This document shows, in pieces, positions 17,558 to 25,952 of a stretch of 64,000 bases of DNA. Source of the DNA: Eubacteriales bacterium (GTDB lineage Bacteria; Bacillota; Clostridia; Oscillospirales; CAG-382); contig JAQWDK010000007.1 in NCBI GenBank assembly GCA_028705495.1, positions 24,964 through 88,963 on the forward strand, given 5' to 3'. The notes under the pieces were generated by a model. It worked only from the letters and a program-made list of their open reading frames with translations. It did not search any database and was not told the DNA's origin. The position numbers and the translations under genes were made by a program. Each line of letters begins with the position of its first letter. Position 1 is the stretch's first letter.

Positions 17558-17821
17558 ATGATTGAACTCAGCGTATGCGTAGGCTCCTCGTGCCATCTCA
17601 AGGGCTCATACAATGTCATTCAGACCTTCCAACAGCTGATTGAGGAATATAAACTCCACGACAAAATCAGCTTCAAAGCGGGGTTCTGTATGAAGAGTTG
17701 CGACCGTGAGGGTGTTGCGGTTTCGTTTTGCGGTGAAAAATACAGCGTTAAGCCGGAAGACGCGAGGGTGTTTTTCAAAAACACCATAGCAAAGGGATGT
17801 GAAGGTTTTCATGACAAATAA
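17558..17821 (+). CDS. Small thioredoxin-like [2Fe-2S] protein
   Basis: The 87-aa protein carries CVGSSCHLKGS near the N-terminus and CMKSC about 45 residues later, the four-Cys arrangement of thioredoxin-like [2Fe-2S] ferredoxins (NuoE C-terminal domain, HydC). It lacks other domains. Its position behind hydA suggests an electron carrier or accessory for the hydrogenase, but it has its own promoter and overlaps aroQ by 11 nt. The exact role is unknown. Confidence 0.75.
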   Translation: MIELSVCVGSSCHLKGSYNVIQTFQQLIEEYKLHDKISFKAGFCMKSCDREGVAVSFCGEKYSVKPEDARVFFKNTIAKGCEGFHDK

Positions 17822-18260
17822 AATTCTTGTTATAAACGGTCCAAATATTAATTTGCTCGGTGTTCGCGAGCCGGAGATTTACGGTGGGAAAACATATACC
17901 GACCTTGTGTCGTTCATCGAAAAATCAGCGGCGGAATACGGATTGTCTGTGGAGTGCTTTCAGTCCAACCACGAGGGCGCAATTGTTGACAAAATCCAGT
18001 CTGTACTTTTCGGGGACGAAAAATTATGCGGAATCATCATCAACCCTGCAGCATATAGCCATACAAGTATCGCAATTCTAGACGCTCTAAAAGCGGTGTC
18101 GCTGCCGACGGTGGAGGTACATATATCCGAAATCTCGAAAAGAGAGGATTTTCGTCAGGTTTCTTATGTCAGACAGGCATGTGTTGCAACTTTTGCCGGA
18201 TATGGATTTGACAGTTACAGAATGGCGATAGAAAAGCTTGCTAAAATCCTTGACTTATAG
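17811..18260 (+). CDS. aroQ: Type II 3-dehydroquinate dehydratase
   Basis: AroQ removes water from 3-dehydroquinate, step 3 of the shikimate pathway. The 149-aa length fits the type II dodecameric enzyme. Visible signatures are the N-terminal INGPNINLLGVREPEIYG (with the catalytic Tyr), FQSNHEGAIVDKI, the NPAAYSHTSIAI loop and VEVHISEISKRE. ATG at 17811 is chosen over a GTG 12 nt earlier because gaagg lies 5 nt upstream. It completes the set of prechorismate enzymes whose other members are in the operon starting at 20514. Confidence 0.95.
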   Translation: MTNKILVINGPNINLLGVREPEIYGGKTYTDLVSFIEKSAAEYGLSVECFQSNHEGAIVDKIQSVLFGDEKLCGIIINPAAYSHTSIAILDALKAVSLPTVEVHISEISKREDFRQVSYVRQACVATFAGYGFDSYRMAIEKLAKILDL

Positions 18261-18325
18261 GAATAAACGGGTATAATGGAATTAACAATTTCAGAAAACA
18301 ACACAAGACAGGGAAGGCAAAGAAA

Positions 18326-18616
18326 ATGATTCATATCGTCGCAAAGAATTTTGTCAAAGAGGGCAAAGTACGCGAATTTCTAAAGCTCGCGAAACTTCTT
18401 GAGAAGGAAACAAACGAAAAGGACGAGGGCTGTATCAAATATGTCCTTGTGCGTGACAAAAACAACCCGAACACATTCGCTTATATAGAAGAATGGACTT
18501 CACAAGAAGCTCTTGACGCTCATATTGCAGCTCCCCACTCAAAAGAAATAGGTTCGAAACTTGGTGAATTTCTTTCAAAGCCCGGCGAAGTTACATTCTT
18601 CGTCGATGTAGAATAA
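18326..18616 (+). CDS. ABM-family (quinol monooxygenase-like) small protein
   Basis: The 96-aa protein has the ferredoxin-like fold pattern of antibiotic-biosynthesis-monooxygenase (ABM/YgiN) proteins: a basic first strand (IHIVAKNFVKEGKVREFL), ETNEKDEGCIKYVL, then EEWTSQEALDAHIAAPHSKEI with the conserved His. Members act on quinols or are heme-binding, or have unknown roles. It is monocistronic between aroQ and a terminator. Confidence 0.75.
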   Translation: MIHIVAKNFVKEGKVREFLKLAKLLEKETNEKDEGCIKYVLVRDKNNPNTFAYIEEWTSQEALDAHIAAPHSKEIGSKLGEFLSKPGEVTFFVDVE

Positions 18617-18634
18617 CCCTTCTCCAAAAGCCGC

Positions 18635-18675
18635 AATAAGCCGCCGGTTCCCCAGAGTCCGGCGGTTATTATATT
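18635..18675 (+). terminator. Terminator after the ABM protein gene
   Basis: The stem ccgccgg/ccggcgg (18641-18647 with 18659-18665) is extended by aataa/ttatt with one bulged G and followed by a T/A-rich stretch. Confidence 0.65.
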
Positions 18676-18683
18676 AATAAAAC

Positions 18684-18712
18684 TTGACAAATGTAAATAT
18701 AAAAGCTATAAT
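18684..18712 (+). promoter_or_regulatory. Consensus sigma-A promoter of rex
   Basis: A perfect TTGACA (18684-18689), a 17-nt spacer and a perfect TATAAT (18707-18712) lie 50 nt before rex. A ttaacaa Rex half-site-like motif follows directly at 18716, so autoregulation is possible but not shown. Confidence 0.85.
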
Positions 18713-18761
18713 GCCTTAACAAGACAAAAATAACCAAAACATAGAAAGGGATGATAACGTT

Positions 18762-19400
18762 TTGAGCGTGGATATATCAAAACAGGCTATTAAGCGTATC
18801 CCTGTTTATCTTCACTACCTAAAAGAACAAAAAAACAGCGGTGCTAAAATTATCTCGGCTCCCTTCGTAGCGGCCGCACTGAACTTAAATGAGGTTCAGG
18901 TCAGGAAGGATTTTGCCGCAATGAGTACAACGCGCGGTAAGCCCAAGACGGGATTTATTCTTGACGAATTAATTGACAATATGGAAGTTATAGCCGGTTA
19001 CAACAACGCTAACGAAGCGATCCTTGTCGGAGCGGGCTCTTTAGGAAAAGCGCTTCTTTCCTATCGTGGATTTGAGGAGTACGGGCTCGATATTGTAGCC
19101 GCATTCGATAATGATGAAAAGATTGTAGGAAATATAATCGGCGGGAAACAAATTTTAGCTTTGTCGGAAATAGAGAAGTTTTGTAAGGAAAATAAGGTCA
19201 ATATCGGTATCATAACCGTACCTGCACAAGCGGCGCAAGATGTTTGCGATGTACTGGTTGACAGCGGTATCCGTGCTGTATGGAACTTCGCTCCCGCAAA
19301 CTTAACCGTTCCCCCCGGAATACTTGTCCAAAACGAAAATATGGCTGCCTCTCTTGCCTTGTTATCGAAGCATTTGAGAGAGCAGATTAAGAAGCAGTAA
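18762..19400 (+). CDS. rex: Redox-sensing transcriptional repressor Rex
   Basis: Rex binds operators when NAD+ is high and is released by NADH, controlling fermentation genes such as adhE and hydrogenase. The 212-aa protein starts with a winged-helix domain (AIKRIPVYLHYLKEQKNSG, LNEVQVRKDFAAM). It continues with a Rossmann domain (ILVGAGSLGKALL, VAAFDNDEKIVG) and ends with the domain-swapped C-terminal helix. The start appears to be TTG at 18762 with gaaaggg about 10 nt upstream. Likely targets in this window are the hyd operon and adhE (inference). Confidence 0.95.
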   Translation: MSVDISKQAIKRIPVYLHYLKEQKNSGAKIISAPFVAAALNLNEVQVRKDFAAMSTTRGKPKTGFILDELIDNMEVIAGYNNANEAILVGAGSLGKALLSYRGFEEYGLDIVAAFDNDEKIVGNIIGGKQILALSEIEKFCKENKVNIGIITVPAQAAQDVCDVLVDSGIRAVWNFAPANLTVPPGILVQNENMAASLALLSKHLREQIKKQ

Positions 19401-19430
19401 TTTTTCTTTGTGTCAACGAGAGTGGTCATC

Positions 19431-20171
19431 ATGAAAAATCAGCAACCGATAAACGATGAGAATAAAATCCGAGTAGCAAAAATTCATGCAGATCGTAAAA
19501 ACAGCATCATAAAGCTTTTTCTCGAAGCACCTGAAAGCACAATGAGCGACACACAGCTTCTTGTGCTGCTGCTTTCGTATGCGATGCCGCACGCAGACCC
19601 CTGTATTATAGCGCATAATCTTCTTGAAACCTTTGGCTCAATTTCGGATATATTAAACGCAAGAATAGAGCATCTTCAAAAGGTTGATGGAGTGGATGAA
19701 AAAGCGGCTATACTAATAAAGCTTATACCGACGCTTATGCGCAGGTATAATTTACAAAACAGCAAATGTTTACCTAATATAAACTCCCTCGATGAGGTCG
19801 GAAGATATTTAATAGACTGCTTCGCTTATGAAGAAACCGAAGTTGCGATGCTGGTTTTGGTAAACAAGAACAGAAAAGTCATGTCTACCCATAGGCTAAA
19901 ATTTATGTTCAATAAAAATGGTGACAGCGCCATTGATGAGATACTCTCAATATGCATCAGTGCGAAACCTCACACAGCCATATTCGCTCATCTGCATCCC
20001 GCCGGCTGTGAAACACCTTCTCAATCCGACAGAATGTTCACCTTAAACCTGAGAAACACCCTTGACGCCCTCCGAATTATCTTGATGGAGCATTTTGTTA
20101 TCACACATAACAGTTATACAAGAATTATAAATTCAATCGATTATAATCTTAAAGACACCTTAGGACTATAA
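19431..20171 (+). CDS. RadC-family JAB/MPN-domain protein
   Basis: The 246-aa protein has an N-terminal helix-hairpin-helix-like part (LLETFGSISDILNA, LQKVDGVDEKAA) and a C-terminal JAB metalloprotease-type domain. The domain has the motif HLHPAGCETPSQSD, matching the RadC HNHPSG...S..D metal site with His-x-His and Asp kept. RadC proteins were named for DNA repair but their true function is unclear. ATG at 19431 is preferred to a GTG 21 nt upstream. It is adjacent to rex without an obvious functional link. Confidence 0.88.
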   Translation: MKNQQPINDENKIRVAKIHADRKNSIIKLFLEAPESTMSDTQLLVLLLSYAMPHADPCIIAHNLLETFGSISDILNARIEHLQKVDGVDEKAAILIKLIPTLMRRYNLQNSKCLPNINSLDEVGRYLIDCFAYEETEVAMLVLVNKNRKVMSTHRLKFMFNKNGDSAIDEILSICISAKPHTAIFAHLHPAGCETPSQSDRMFTLNLRNTLDALRIILMEHFVITHNSYTRIINSIDYNLKDTLGL

Positions 20172-20196
20172 AAGGGGTAAAAATAAAAAATACCAC

Positions 20197-20225
20197 TTGA
20201 CAAACATTCTCAGAGGGTGTAACAT
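20197..20225 (+). promoter_or_regulatory. Promoter of the aromatic amino acid operon
   Basis: TTGACA (20197-20202) with a 17-nt spacer and TAACAT (20220-20225) lies about 70 nt before the leader peptide. An imperfect palindrome (20244-20265) belonging to a repeated motif lies in the 5' leader. Confidence 0.6.
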
Positions 20226-20291
20226 ATCATACAATAAGCAGAAATTGAAAGATTTATCTTTCGATAATCAGCGGAAGGAACTTCCATAGCT

Positions 20292-20405
20292 ATGAAAAGT
20301 ATCACACTTAGCAAAACCTATTTTTATTATTACTTTAGCTTTGCCTTTTATTTTGGTAAGGCTTTTTCGGGTTTTGCTGCAAGTCAGTGTGATGTCGCTT
20401 CATAG
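20292..20405 (+). CDS. Phe/Tyr-rich attenuation leader peptide of the aro operon
   Basis: A 37-codon frame opens with ATG at 20292 behind aaggaa (11-nt spacing) and ends with TAG at 20403-20405. Residues 10-28 contain 7 Phe and 5 Tyr (begins TYFYYYFSFAFYF). It is followed after 35 nt by a perfect intrinsic terminator and then aroF. Such an aromatic codon run before DAHP synthase and Phe/Tyr genes is the hallmark of ribosome-mediated attenuation: stalling when charged tRNA-Phe/Tyr is scarce should prevent terminator formation. The segment 20302-20318 can pair with 20370-20393, bracketing the codon run. The antiterminator pairing was not resolved. Confidence 0.85.
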   Translation: MKSITLSKTYFYYYFSFAFYFGKAFSGFAASQCDVAS

Positions 20406-20440
20406 GTAAAAGTGTAAGCGAAATAATCATTAAAAGACTT

Positions 20441-20477
20441 TGAACCGCAGTGAAACTCACTGCGGTTCATTTTTTTA
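20441..20477 (+). terminator. Attenuator terminator of the aro operon
   Basis: A perfect 13-bp stem (20441-20453 with 20457-20469), a 3-nt loop and seven T residues lie between the leader peptide stop and aroF, 37 nt before the aroF ATG. Transcription must read through it to express the operon. Confidence 0.9.
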
Positions 20478-20513
20478 CAATAACAACAGTTTTACGAAAG
20501 AAGGAAAAACAAG

Positions 20514-21527
20514 ATGGTAGTACTGCTTAAGAAAAATATCGACGAAAAACAGCTGAATAGACTTATAAACTGGCTCGAGGACTTCAATATCGAAATTCAT
20601 ATGAGCCAAGGTATGAACACAACAATTATGGGACTTATCGGCGACACAAGCGTTGTCGACATTGACCTGCTCAAAGCTCTTGACATTGTCGAGGATGTAA
20701 AAAGAATTCAGGAACCATATAAAAACGCGAACAGAAAATTCCACCCTGCTAACACTGTTGTAAATATCGGCGGTGTCAAAGTGGGCGGCGGTGACTTTGC
20801 GCTGATTGCAGGGCCTTGCTCGGTGGAATCCCTTGACCAGATGAAGCAGATAGCGAAGGATGTCAAGAGCGGCGGCGCAAATATGCTGCGCGGCGGAGCG
20901 TTCAAACCCAGAACATCACCATACGCATTCCAGGGAATGAGGGAACAGGGTATTGAAGTGATGATGGAAGCGCGTGCGGTGAGCGGACTGCCGATTGTTT
21001 CGGAGGTAATGGACCCGTCGCAGCTGAAATTCTTCGAAGATGTTGACCTTATACAAGTCGGCGCAAGGAATATGCAGAACTTTGAGCTGCTTAAGGAGCT
21101 GGGAAAGCTGCGTAAGCCTGTTCTTTTGAAAAGGGGACTTGCAAACACACTTCAAGAATGGCTAATGAGCGCGGAATATATTATGGCGGGCGGCAACGAA
21201 CAGGTAATCCTTTGCGAAAGAGGTATAAGAACCTTTGAAACGGCTACAAGAAATACCCTCGACATCTCCGCAGTTCCGATGCTTAAGTCACTAACTCATC
21301 TTCCGATAATCGTAGACCCAAGCCACGGGGTAGGTATTGCAAAAATGGTGCCGCCTCTCGCACTTGCAGCAACAGCGGCAGGCGCGGATGGACTTATAAT
21401 CGAGGTGCATAACGACCCGCCCCACGCTATGAGCGACGGTGCACAGTCGCTGACACCTGAGGCATTCGCGGAGCTTGTGACGGCGATTAGGAACATCCTC
21501 CCCTTCGCTTACAAATCAAACGAATAG
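20514..21527 (+). CDS. aroF: 3-deoxy-7-phosphoheptulonate synthase (DAHP synthase, type I-beta)
   Basis: It condenses PEP and erythrose 4-phosphate, the entry step of the shikimate pathway. Residues 1-70 form a ferredoxin-like regulatory domain as in Thermotoga-type enzymes. The barrel follows with GPCSVES, RGGAFKPRTSPYAFQG, VGARNMQN, LLKRG and DPSHGVG, which carry PEP and metal ligands. At 337 aa it is full length. In this family the N-terminal domain mediates feedback by Tyr or Phe, complementing the leader attenuation. It is the first structural gene of the operon; AAAGGAA precedes the ATG. Confidence 0.96.
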   Translation: MVVLLKKNIDEKQLNRLINWLEDFNIEIHMSQGMNTTIMGLIGDTSVVDIDLLKALDIVEDVKRIQEPYKNANRKFHPANTVVNIGGVKVGGGDFALIAGPCSVESLDQMKQIAKDVKSGGANMLRGGAFKPRTSPYAFQGMREQGIEVMMEARAVSGLPIVSEVMDPSQLKFFEDVDLIQVGARNMQNFELLKELGKLRKPVLLKRGLANTLQEWLMSAEYIMAGGNEQVILCERGIRTFETATRNTLDISAVPMLKSLTHLPIIVDPSHGVGIAKMVPPLALAATAAGADGLIIEVHNDPPHAMSDGAQSLTPEAFAELVTAIRNILPFAYKSNE

Positions 21528-21538
21528 GACTTTGACGG

Positions 21539-22378
21539 ATGAATATATTTATTGCCGGACTCGGACTTATCGGCGCATCTTTTTCAAAAGCGATAAAACA
21601 AAAAACACCTCATAAAGTTTTCGGCATGGATATTAACGCTGAGACGGTGGAAAAAGCCTTGCTTTGCGGTGCTGTGGACTTTGCGGCGACAGAGGTCGAA
21701 ACTGAGAAGCTACAGGAATGTGATCTTGTTATTGTCGCACTAAATTTTGATAAAGCGATCGCTTTTGTAGAAAAGAACGCAGAAAATATTAAAAAAGGTG
21801 CTGTGGTTTTAGATATTTGCGGTGTTAAACGCGCGGTATGTGAAACTCTTGAGAATATCGCCCACAAGTATGATTTTATCTTCCTCGGTGGACATCCGAT
21901 GGCAGGTAGGGAAGTTTCGGGGTTTGAAAACTCCTTGCCCACGCTGTTTTCCGGTGCATCGATGCTGCTTTCACCGTTGAGCGGTAAAGCGAAAAGAGCT
22001 GCTGAAAAGCTTTTCCCGCTGTTTGAGCTTCTTGGTTTTGCGAGAAGCATTATCACGACACCGGAGGAACATGACAAAATCATCGCCTATACCTCACAGT
22101 TGGCGCATATCGCATCAAATGCATATATCAAGAGCCCGACAGCAGAGAAACACAGAGGTTTTTCTGCAGGGAGTTTTCGTGACCTGACGAGGGTTGCGTA
22201 TCTTGATGAGGACATGTGGAGCGACCTGTTCCTCGCCAATGCCGACAACCTTTCATCCGAGCTTGATTTTTATATAGAAAAGCTCTGTGAATACCGAGAA
22301 GCACTTAAAAAGAAAGACAGAGAACAGCTAAAACTACTGCTAAAAGACGGTAAAGAAAGAAAGATAAAATCATTATGA
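21539..22378 (+). CDS. tyrA: Prephenate dehydrogenase
   Basis: TyrA oxidatively decarboxylates prephenate to 4-hydroxyphenylpyruvate for tyrosine. The 279-aa protein starts with a Rossmann motif (IAGLGLIGASFSKAI) and has the conserved GGHPMAGREVSGFENS and TPEEHDKIIAYTSQLAHI segments. It has no ACT domain, so feedback by Tyr would rely on the leader and on AroF. It overlaps aroB by 4 nt (ATGA). Confidence 0.95.
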   Translation: MNIFIAGLGLIGASFSKAIKQKTPHKVFGMDINAETVEKALLCGAVDFAATEVETEKLQECDLVIVALNFDKAIAFVEKNAENIKKGAVVLDICGVKRAVCETLENIAHKYDFIFLGGHPMAGREVSGFENSLPTLFSGASMLLSPLSGKAKRAAEKLFPLFELLGFARSIITTPEEHDKIIAYTSQLAHIASNAYIKSPTAEKHRGFSAGSFRDLTRVAYLDEDMWSDLFLANADNLSSELDFYIEKLCEYREALKKKDREQLKLLLKDGKERKIKSL

Positions 22379-23424
22379 CAACAATAACCGTAAATGCATC
22401 AAGAAAATACAATATAAACATCGGCGATGGACTGCTTGCAAATTGCGGGGAGCTCATTTTAAAGGTAAAAAAGCCATGTATTGCTGCTGTTGTTGCAGAT
22501 GATGTTACAGATGCTCTTTACGGTAAAACGGTCAAGAAATCACTTGAAAACAGCGGTTTTACGGTTGTGAGCTTCGTTTTCCAAAACGGTGAACGGTCGA
22601 AAAACCTTGAAACATATTCGAGCCTTCTCGGCTTTCTTGCCGACTCCGGTTTAACAAGAACCGACCTTGCAGTCGCACTCGGCGGCGGTGTGGTAGGCGA
22701 TCTGACGGGTTTTGCTGCAGCGACATATCTGCGGGGCATTGACTTTGTTCAAATTCCGACGACGCTGCTTGCTGCTGTTGACTCTTCTGTCGGAGGAAAA
22801 ACTGGTATCGATTTACCTCAGGGCAAGAACCAGGTCGGTGCATTCCATCAGCCACTCGCCGTCATCTGCGACACTTCTACTCTTGACACCCTGCACGACA
22901 ATATCTTCGCAGACGGCGTTTCGGAAGCGATCAAAAGCGGAATAATCGGTGACAAGGGGCTGTTTGAATTGCTTGAGAGCGGAGAAGCGAGAGCAAAAAA
23001 GGGAAAAATCATCGAAGCGTCCGTAAGGGTGAAAGCTGCAATAGTTGAAGAAGACGAAAAGGAAAGCGGTGTTCGTGCGCTCCTCAATCTCGGACACACA
23101 TTCGGGCATGCTGTCGAGCTGCTCAGTGAATTTTCGGTTTCGCACGGCAGCGCCGTTGCTATCGGGATGGTAATCGCCGCAGAAATTGCTGAGAAGCTTG
23201 GAATCGCAGAAAGACCAGTTGCAGGTAGAATAAAAAACGTACTTGAAGCTAACGGCTTACCAACCGAATGCAGTTATACTGCTGCACAAATTGCAAATGC
23301 CGCAATGAGCGACAAGAAGCGAAGCGGTGGTACAATTAACCTGATATTACCTAAAAAAATTGGCGAGTGCGTGATATATAAAGTAAAAACCGCCGAGCTT
23401 AAATATATAATCGGAGAACGATAG
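22375..23424 (+). CDS. aroB: 3-dehydroquinate synthase
   Basis: AroB cyclises DAHP to 3-dehydroquinate using NAD and a divalent metal. The 349-aa protein shows the NAD/substrate motif ALGGGVVGDLTGFAAATYLRG, DSSVGGKTGIDLPQGKN, metal ligands in NLGHTFGHAVE and HGSAVAIGM, and DKKRSGG. Its start codon overlaps the tyrA stop, indicating translational coupling. It is followed by a 180-nt gap with a hairpin-containing repeat before aroA. Confidence 0.97.
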   Translation: MTTITVNASRKYNINIGDGLLANCGELILKVKKPCIAAVVADDVTDALYGKTVKKSLENSGFTVVSFVFQNGERSKNLETYSSLLGFLADSGLTRTDLAVALGGGVVGDLTGFAAATYLRGIDFVQIPTTLLAAVDSSVGGKTGIDLPQGKNQVGAFHQPLAVICDTSTLDTLHDNIFADGVSEAIKSGIIGDKGLFELLESGEARAKKGKIIEASVRVKAAIVEEDEKESGVRALLNLGHTFGHAVELLSEFSVSHGSAVAIGMVIAAEIAEKLGIAERPVAGRIKNVLEANGLPTECSYTAAQIANAAMSDKKRSGGTINLILPKKIGECVIYKVKTAELKYIIGER

Positions 23425-23602
23425 GTTACGACCGAAAACCTTTTTTGAAAAAAAGGTTTTGGATTCCAAAAAACTTTTAATTTAATGGCAATTACTTCAA
23501 TTATAATATTTTTCCAATTTAAATTTTTGAAGTTTTCAAAAACGGCTTGGGGCGGAAGCCCCAACATATCATACAATCAATGTTCTTCCAATGGGGGTTC
23601 AA
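23425..23602 (+). repeat. Intergenic hairpin-rich repeat-like region between aroB and aroA
   Basis: Two hairpins flank an AT-rich core: aaaacctttttt / aaaaaaggtttt (about 23438-23463) and ttggggc-gga-agccccaa (about 23547-23565). The second is followed by the 15-nt word aacatatcatacaat (23563-23577), which also occurs at 20221-20235 in the aro leader. The first hairpin could be a leaky terminator or an mRNA-stabilising element, since the operon continues. Confidence 0.5.
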
Positions 23603-24862
23603 ATGCTTAAAATAGGTGGAGAGATACGCGCTGTTTCGTCTAAATCGGATGTTCACAGGCTGATAATCGCCTCAGCGCTTTGTGACAGGGCTGTAAAAAT
23701 CGGAGTGAACGGCATATCGGAAGATATACTTGCGACTACAGGATGTATAGGTGCTTTAGGCGGCGAAGTGAAGGTTGAAAACGGTCAAAACGGTTTTGAA
23801 AACACCATTACCGTAAACCCCATATCTGTCTCGAACGGCTGCCCGGAGCTTGATTTTCGCGAGAGCGGAACAACTGCAAGGCTTCTTGTACCGGTGAGCG
23901 CGGCACTGTTCGGTCGCGTAAAATACAGCGGTAGCGGCAGGCTCCCGGAACGCCCCTTCACTCAGCTTTTTTCCGCAATGGAGGAAAACGGCTGCAGTTT
24001 TTCATCCCACAAACTCCCGGCAACGCATAAAGGCAAACTTAAAAGCGGTGTTTTTGAGCTTGATGGCAATATCAGCTCACAGTATATCAGCGGGCTGCTG
24101 TTTGCGCTTCCGATGCTTGATGGCGACAGCGAAATTAGACTAAGAACAAAGCTTGAGTCAGCGGCTTATGTTGACATGACATTAAACACCCTTTCTTTCT
24201 TTGGAATTAAAATTGAAAAAACAGATTACGGATTCTTTGTAGAGGGTAGACAGCGGTATATTTCACCGTCTGATTTTATCGCCGCTGACGGCGACTGGTC
24301 GAATGGCGCATTTTGGCTTGCAGCAGGAATAGCGAGCGAAACGGGGGTTACCGTCACAGGCCTTGATACATCTTCCGCTCAGGGAGATAAGGCAGTAATC
24401 GAAATACTAAAAAGATTCGGAGCGAAAATAACTACCGAAAAAGGAAAAATCACAGTTTCCAAAGGTCAGCTCCACAGCACTGTGATTGACGCGGCGGAAA
24501 TACCCGACCTTGTACCCATCCTTTCCGTTGTCGGAGCGGTCGCAAAGGGTGAAACCGTTATCAAAAACGCAAGTCGACTTCGTATTAAAGAGAGTGACAG
24601 GCTGAAAACGACGGCCGCGATGATAAATGCGCTTGGCGGTGATGTTACAGAAACCCAAGATGGGCTAATTATAAAAGGCAGAGAAAACCTTAACGGCGGA
24701 GTATGTGACGGAGCTGGGGACCACAGAATAGTTATGTCGGCTGCGGTGGCTTCGCTGTTTTGCAGTGGTAAGGTTAAAATTTTAGGCAAAGAAGCGGCAA
24801 ATAAATCATATCCGGACTTTTTTAGGGATTTTAGGTTATTAACGGGCGGAGAGGAGTTTTGA
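23603..24862 (+). CDS. aroA: 3-phosphoshikimate 1-carboxyvinyltransferase (EPSP synthase)
   Basis: AroA transfers enolpyruvyl from PEP to shikimate 3-phosphate. It has the N-terminal SKSDVHRLIIASAL (Lys and Arg ligands), DFRESGTTARLLVPV, GRLPERPFTQL, the catalytic-Asp region AAEIPDLVPILSV and RIKESDRL. At 419 aa it is slightly short for the family but complete. ATG at 23603 is chosen because a GGGGG run lies 6 nt upstream; an in-frame ATG 12 nt earlier overlaps that run. The stop lies 2 nt before the aroC start. Confidence 0.95.
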   Translation: MLKIGGEIRAVSSKSDVHRLIIASALCDRAVKIGVNGISEDILATTGCIGALGGEVKVENGQNGFENTITVNPISVSNGCPELDFRESGTTARLLVPVSAALFGRVKYSGSGRLPERPFTQLFSAMEENGCSFSSHKLPATHKGKLKSGVFELDGNISSQYISGLLFALPMLDGDSEIRLRTKLESAAYVDMTLNTLSFFGIKIEKTDYGFFVEGRQRYISPSDFIAADGDWSNGAFWLAAGIASETGVTVTGLDTSSAQGDKAVIEILKRFGAKITTEKGKITVSKGQLHSTVIDAAEIPDLVPILSVVGAVAKGETVIKNASRLRIKESDRLKTTAAMINALGGDVTETQDGLIIKGRENLNGGVCDGAGDHRIVMSAAVASLFCSGKVKILGKEAANKSYPDFFRDFRLLTGGEEF

Positions 24863-24864
24863 CT

Positions 24865-25932
24865 ATGTTCAGCTTCGGTGAAAAAATTAAGATACAGATT
24901 TTCGGGCAGTCTCATTCGGACTCTATCGGAGTGGTTATCGATGGACTTCCGGCAGGTGAAAAGATTGATATGGATGCGCTGTCGGCATTCCTCAAAAGGC
25001 GTGCGCCGGGTAGGAACGAGCATTCGACGATGAGAAAAGAACCAGATATTCCTGATTTTATTTCAGGTCTTGTGGACGGCAAAACCTGTGGCGCACCTGT
25101 TTGTGCTGTGATACAAAACAAAGACACACGAAGCGGAGATTATACTTTTCTCGCAGATATACCTCGCCCGGGCCATTCGGATTATCCCGCGTTTGTAAAA
25201 TACGGCGGTCACAACGACATAAGGGGTGGCGGGCAATTTTCGGCAAGACTTACAGCAGCTCTTTGTATTGCGGGTGGGATTTTCGCACAGCTTCTTGAAA
25301 AGAAGGGGATTTATGCAGGAGCTCATATACAAGAGATACATGGTATTAAGGACGAAAGTTTTAATCCGGTAAGTGTTAGCAAAGACATACTTAAAACAGT
25401 TACTGCAAAAGATTTTCCTGTAATCGATGACGAAAAAGGTAAGCTCATGCGCCGCGAGATACTTTCAGCTCAGGAGATAAGGGACTCGGTCGGCGGCATA
25501 ATCGAGCTTGCAGTGGTTGGTCTGCCTGTTGGAGTTGGTTCGCATATGTTCGGCGGCATCGAAAACCGCATTGCAGCGGCAATGTTTGCCGTCCCGGCAG
25601 TCAAGGGAATTGAGTTCGGCGCAGGCTTTTCCGCCGCTAATCTCTATGGCTCGGAAAATAACGACAGCTACTATTTTGACGGGGGCATTAAAACAAAGAC
25701 GAACAACAGCGGCGGAGTGCTTGGCGGCATGACAACGGGCATGCCACTTCTGATGCGTGTCGCATTCAAACCGACACCATCCATTGCGGCAAAACAAGAA
25801 TCTGTGAGTTTGTCGGAGAAAAAGAACGCGGTTCTTGAGATTGTCGGCAGGCATGACCCATGTGTTGTGCCGAGAGCGGTACCATGCGCCGAATCGGCGG
25901 CACTGATTGCATTGGGTGATATGATATTATAG
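24865..25932 (+). CDS. aroC: Chorismate synthase
   Basis: AroC eliminates phosphate from EPSP using reduced FMN to give chorismate. Signatures are FGQSHSDSIGVVIDGLPAG with the catalytic His, RRAPGRNEHSTMRKEPD, RPGHSDYPAFVKYG, GGGQFSARLTAALC and GRHDPCVVPRAVP. At 355 aa it is family length. ATG at 24865 has gaggag 8 nt upstream; a TTG 6 nt earlier is less likely. Confidence 0.97.
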   Translation: MFSFGEKIKIQIFGQSHSDSIGVVIDGLPAGEKIDMDALSAFLKRRAPGRNEHSTMRKEPDIPDFISGLVDGKTCGAPVCAVIQNKDTRSGDYTFLADIPRPGHSDYPAFVKYGGHNDIRGGGQFSARLTAALCIAGGIFAQLLEKKGIYAGAHIQEIHGIKDESFNPVSVSKDILKTVTAKDFPVIDDEKGKLMRREILSAQEIRDSVGGIIELAVVGLPVGVGSHMFGGIENRIAAAMFAVPAVKGIEFGAGFSAANLYGSENNDSYYFDGGIKTKTNNSGGVLGGMTTGMPLLMRVAFKPTPSIAAKQESVSLSEKKNAVLEIVGRHDPCVVPRAVPCAESAALIALGDMIL

Positions 25933-25952
25933 ACATTAAGGAGTACTAAACC

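Noticed and set aside
20228..20235. Sporulation sigma-E promoter (CATACAAT) in the aro leader
   Set aside because: No matching -35 element at the right distance, and a sigma-A type promoter lies just upstream.
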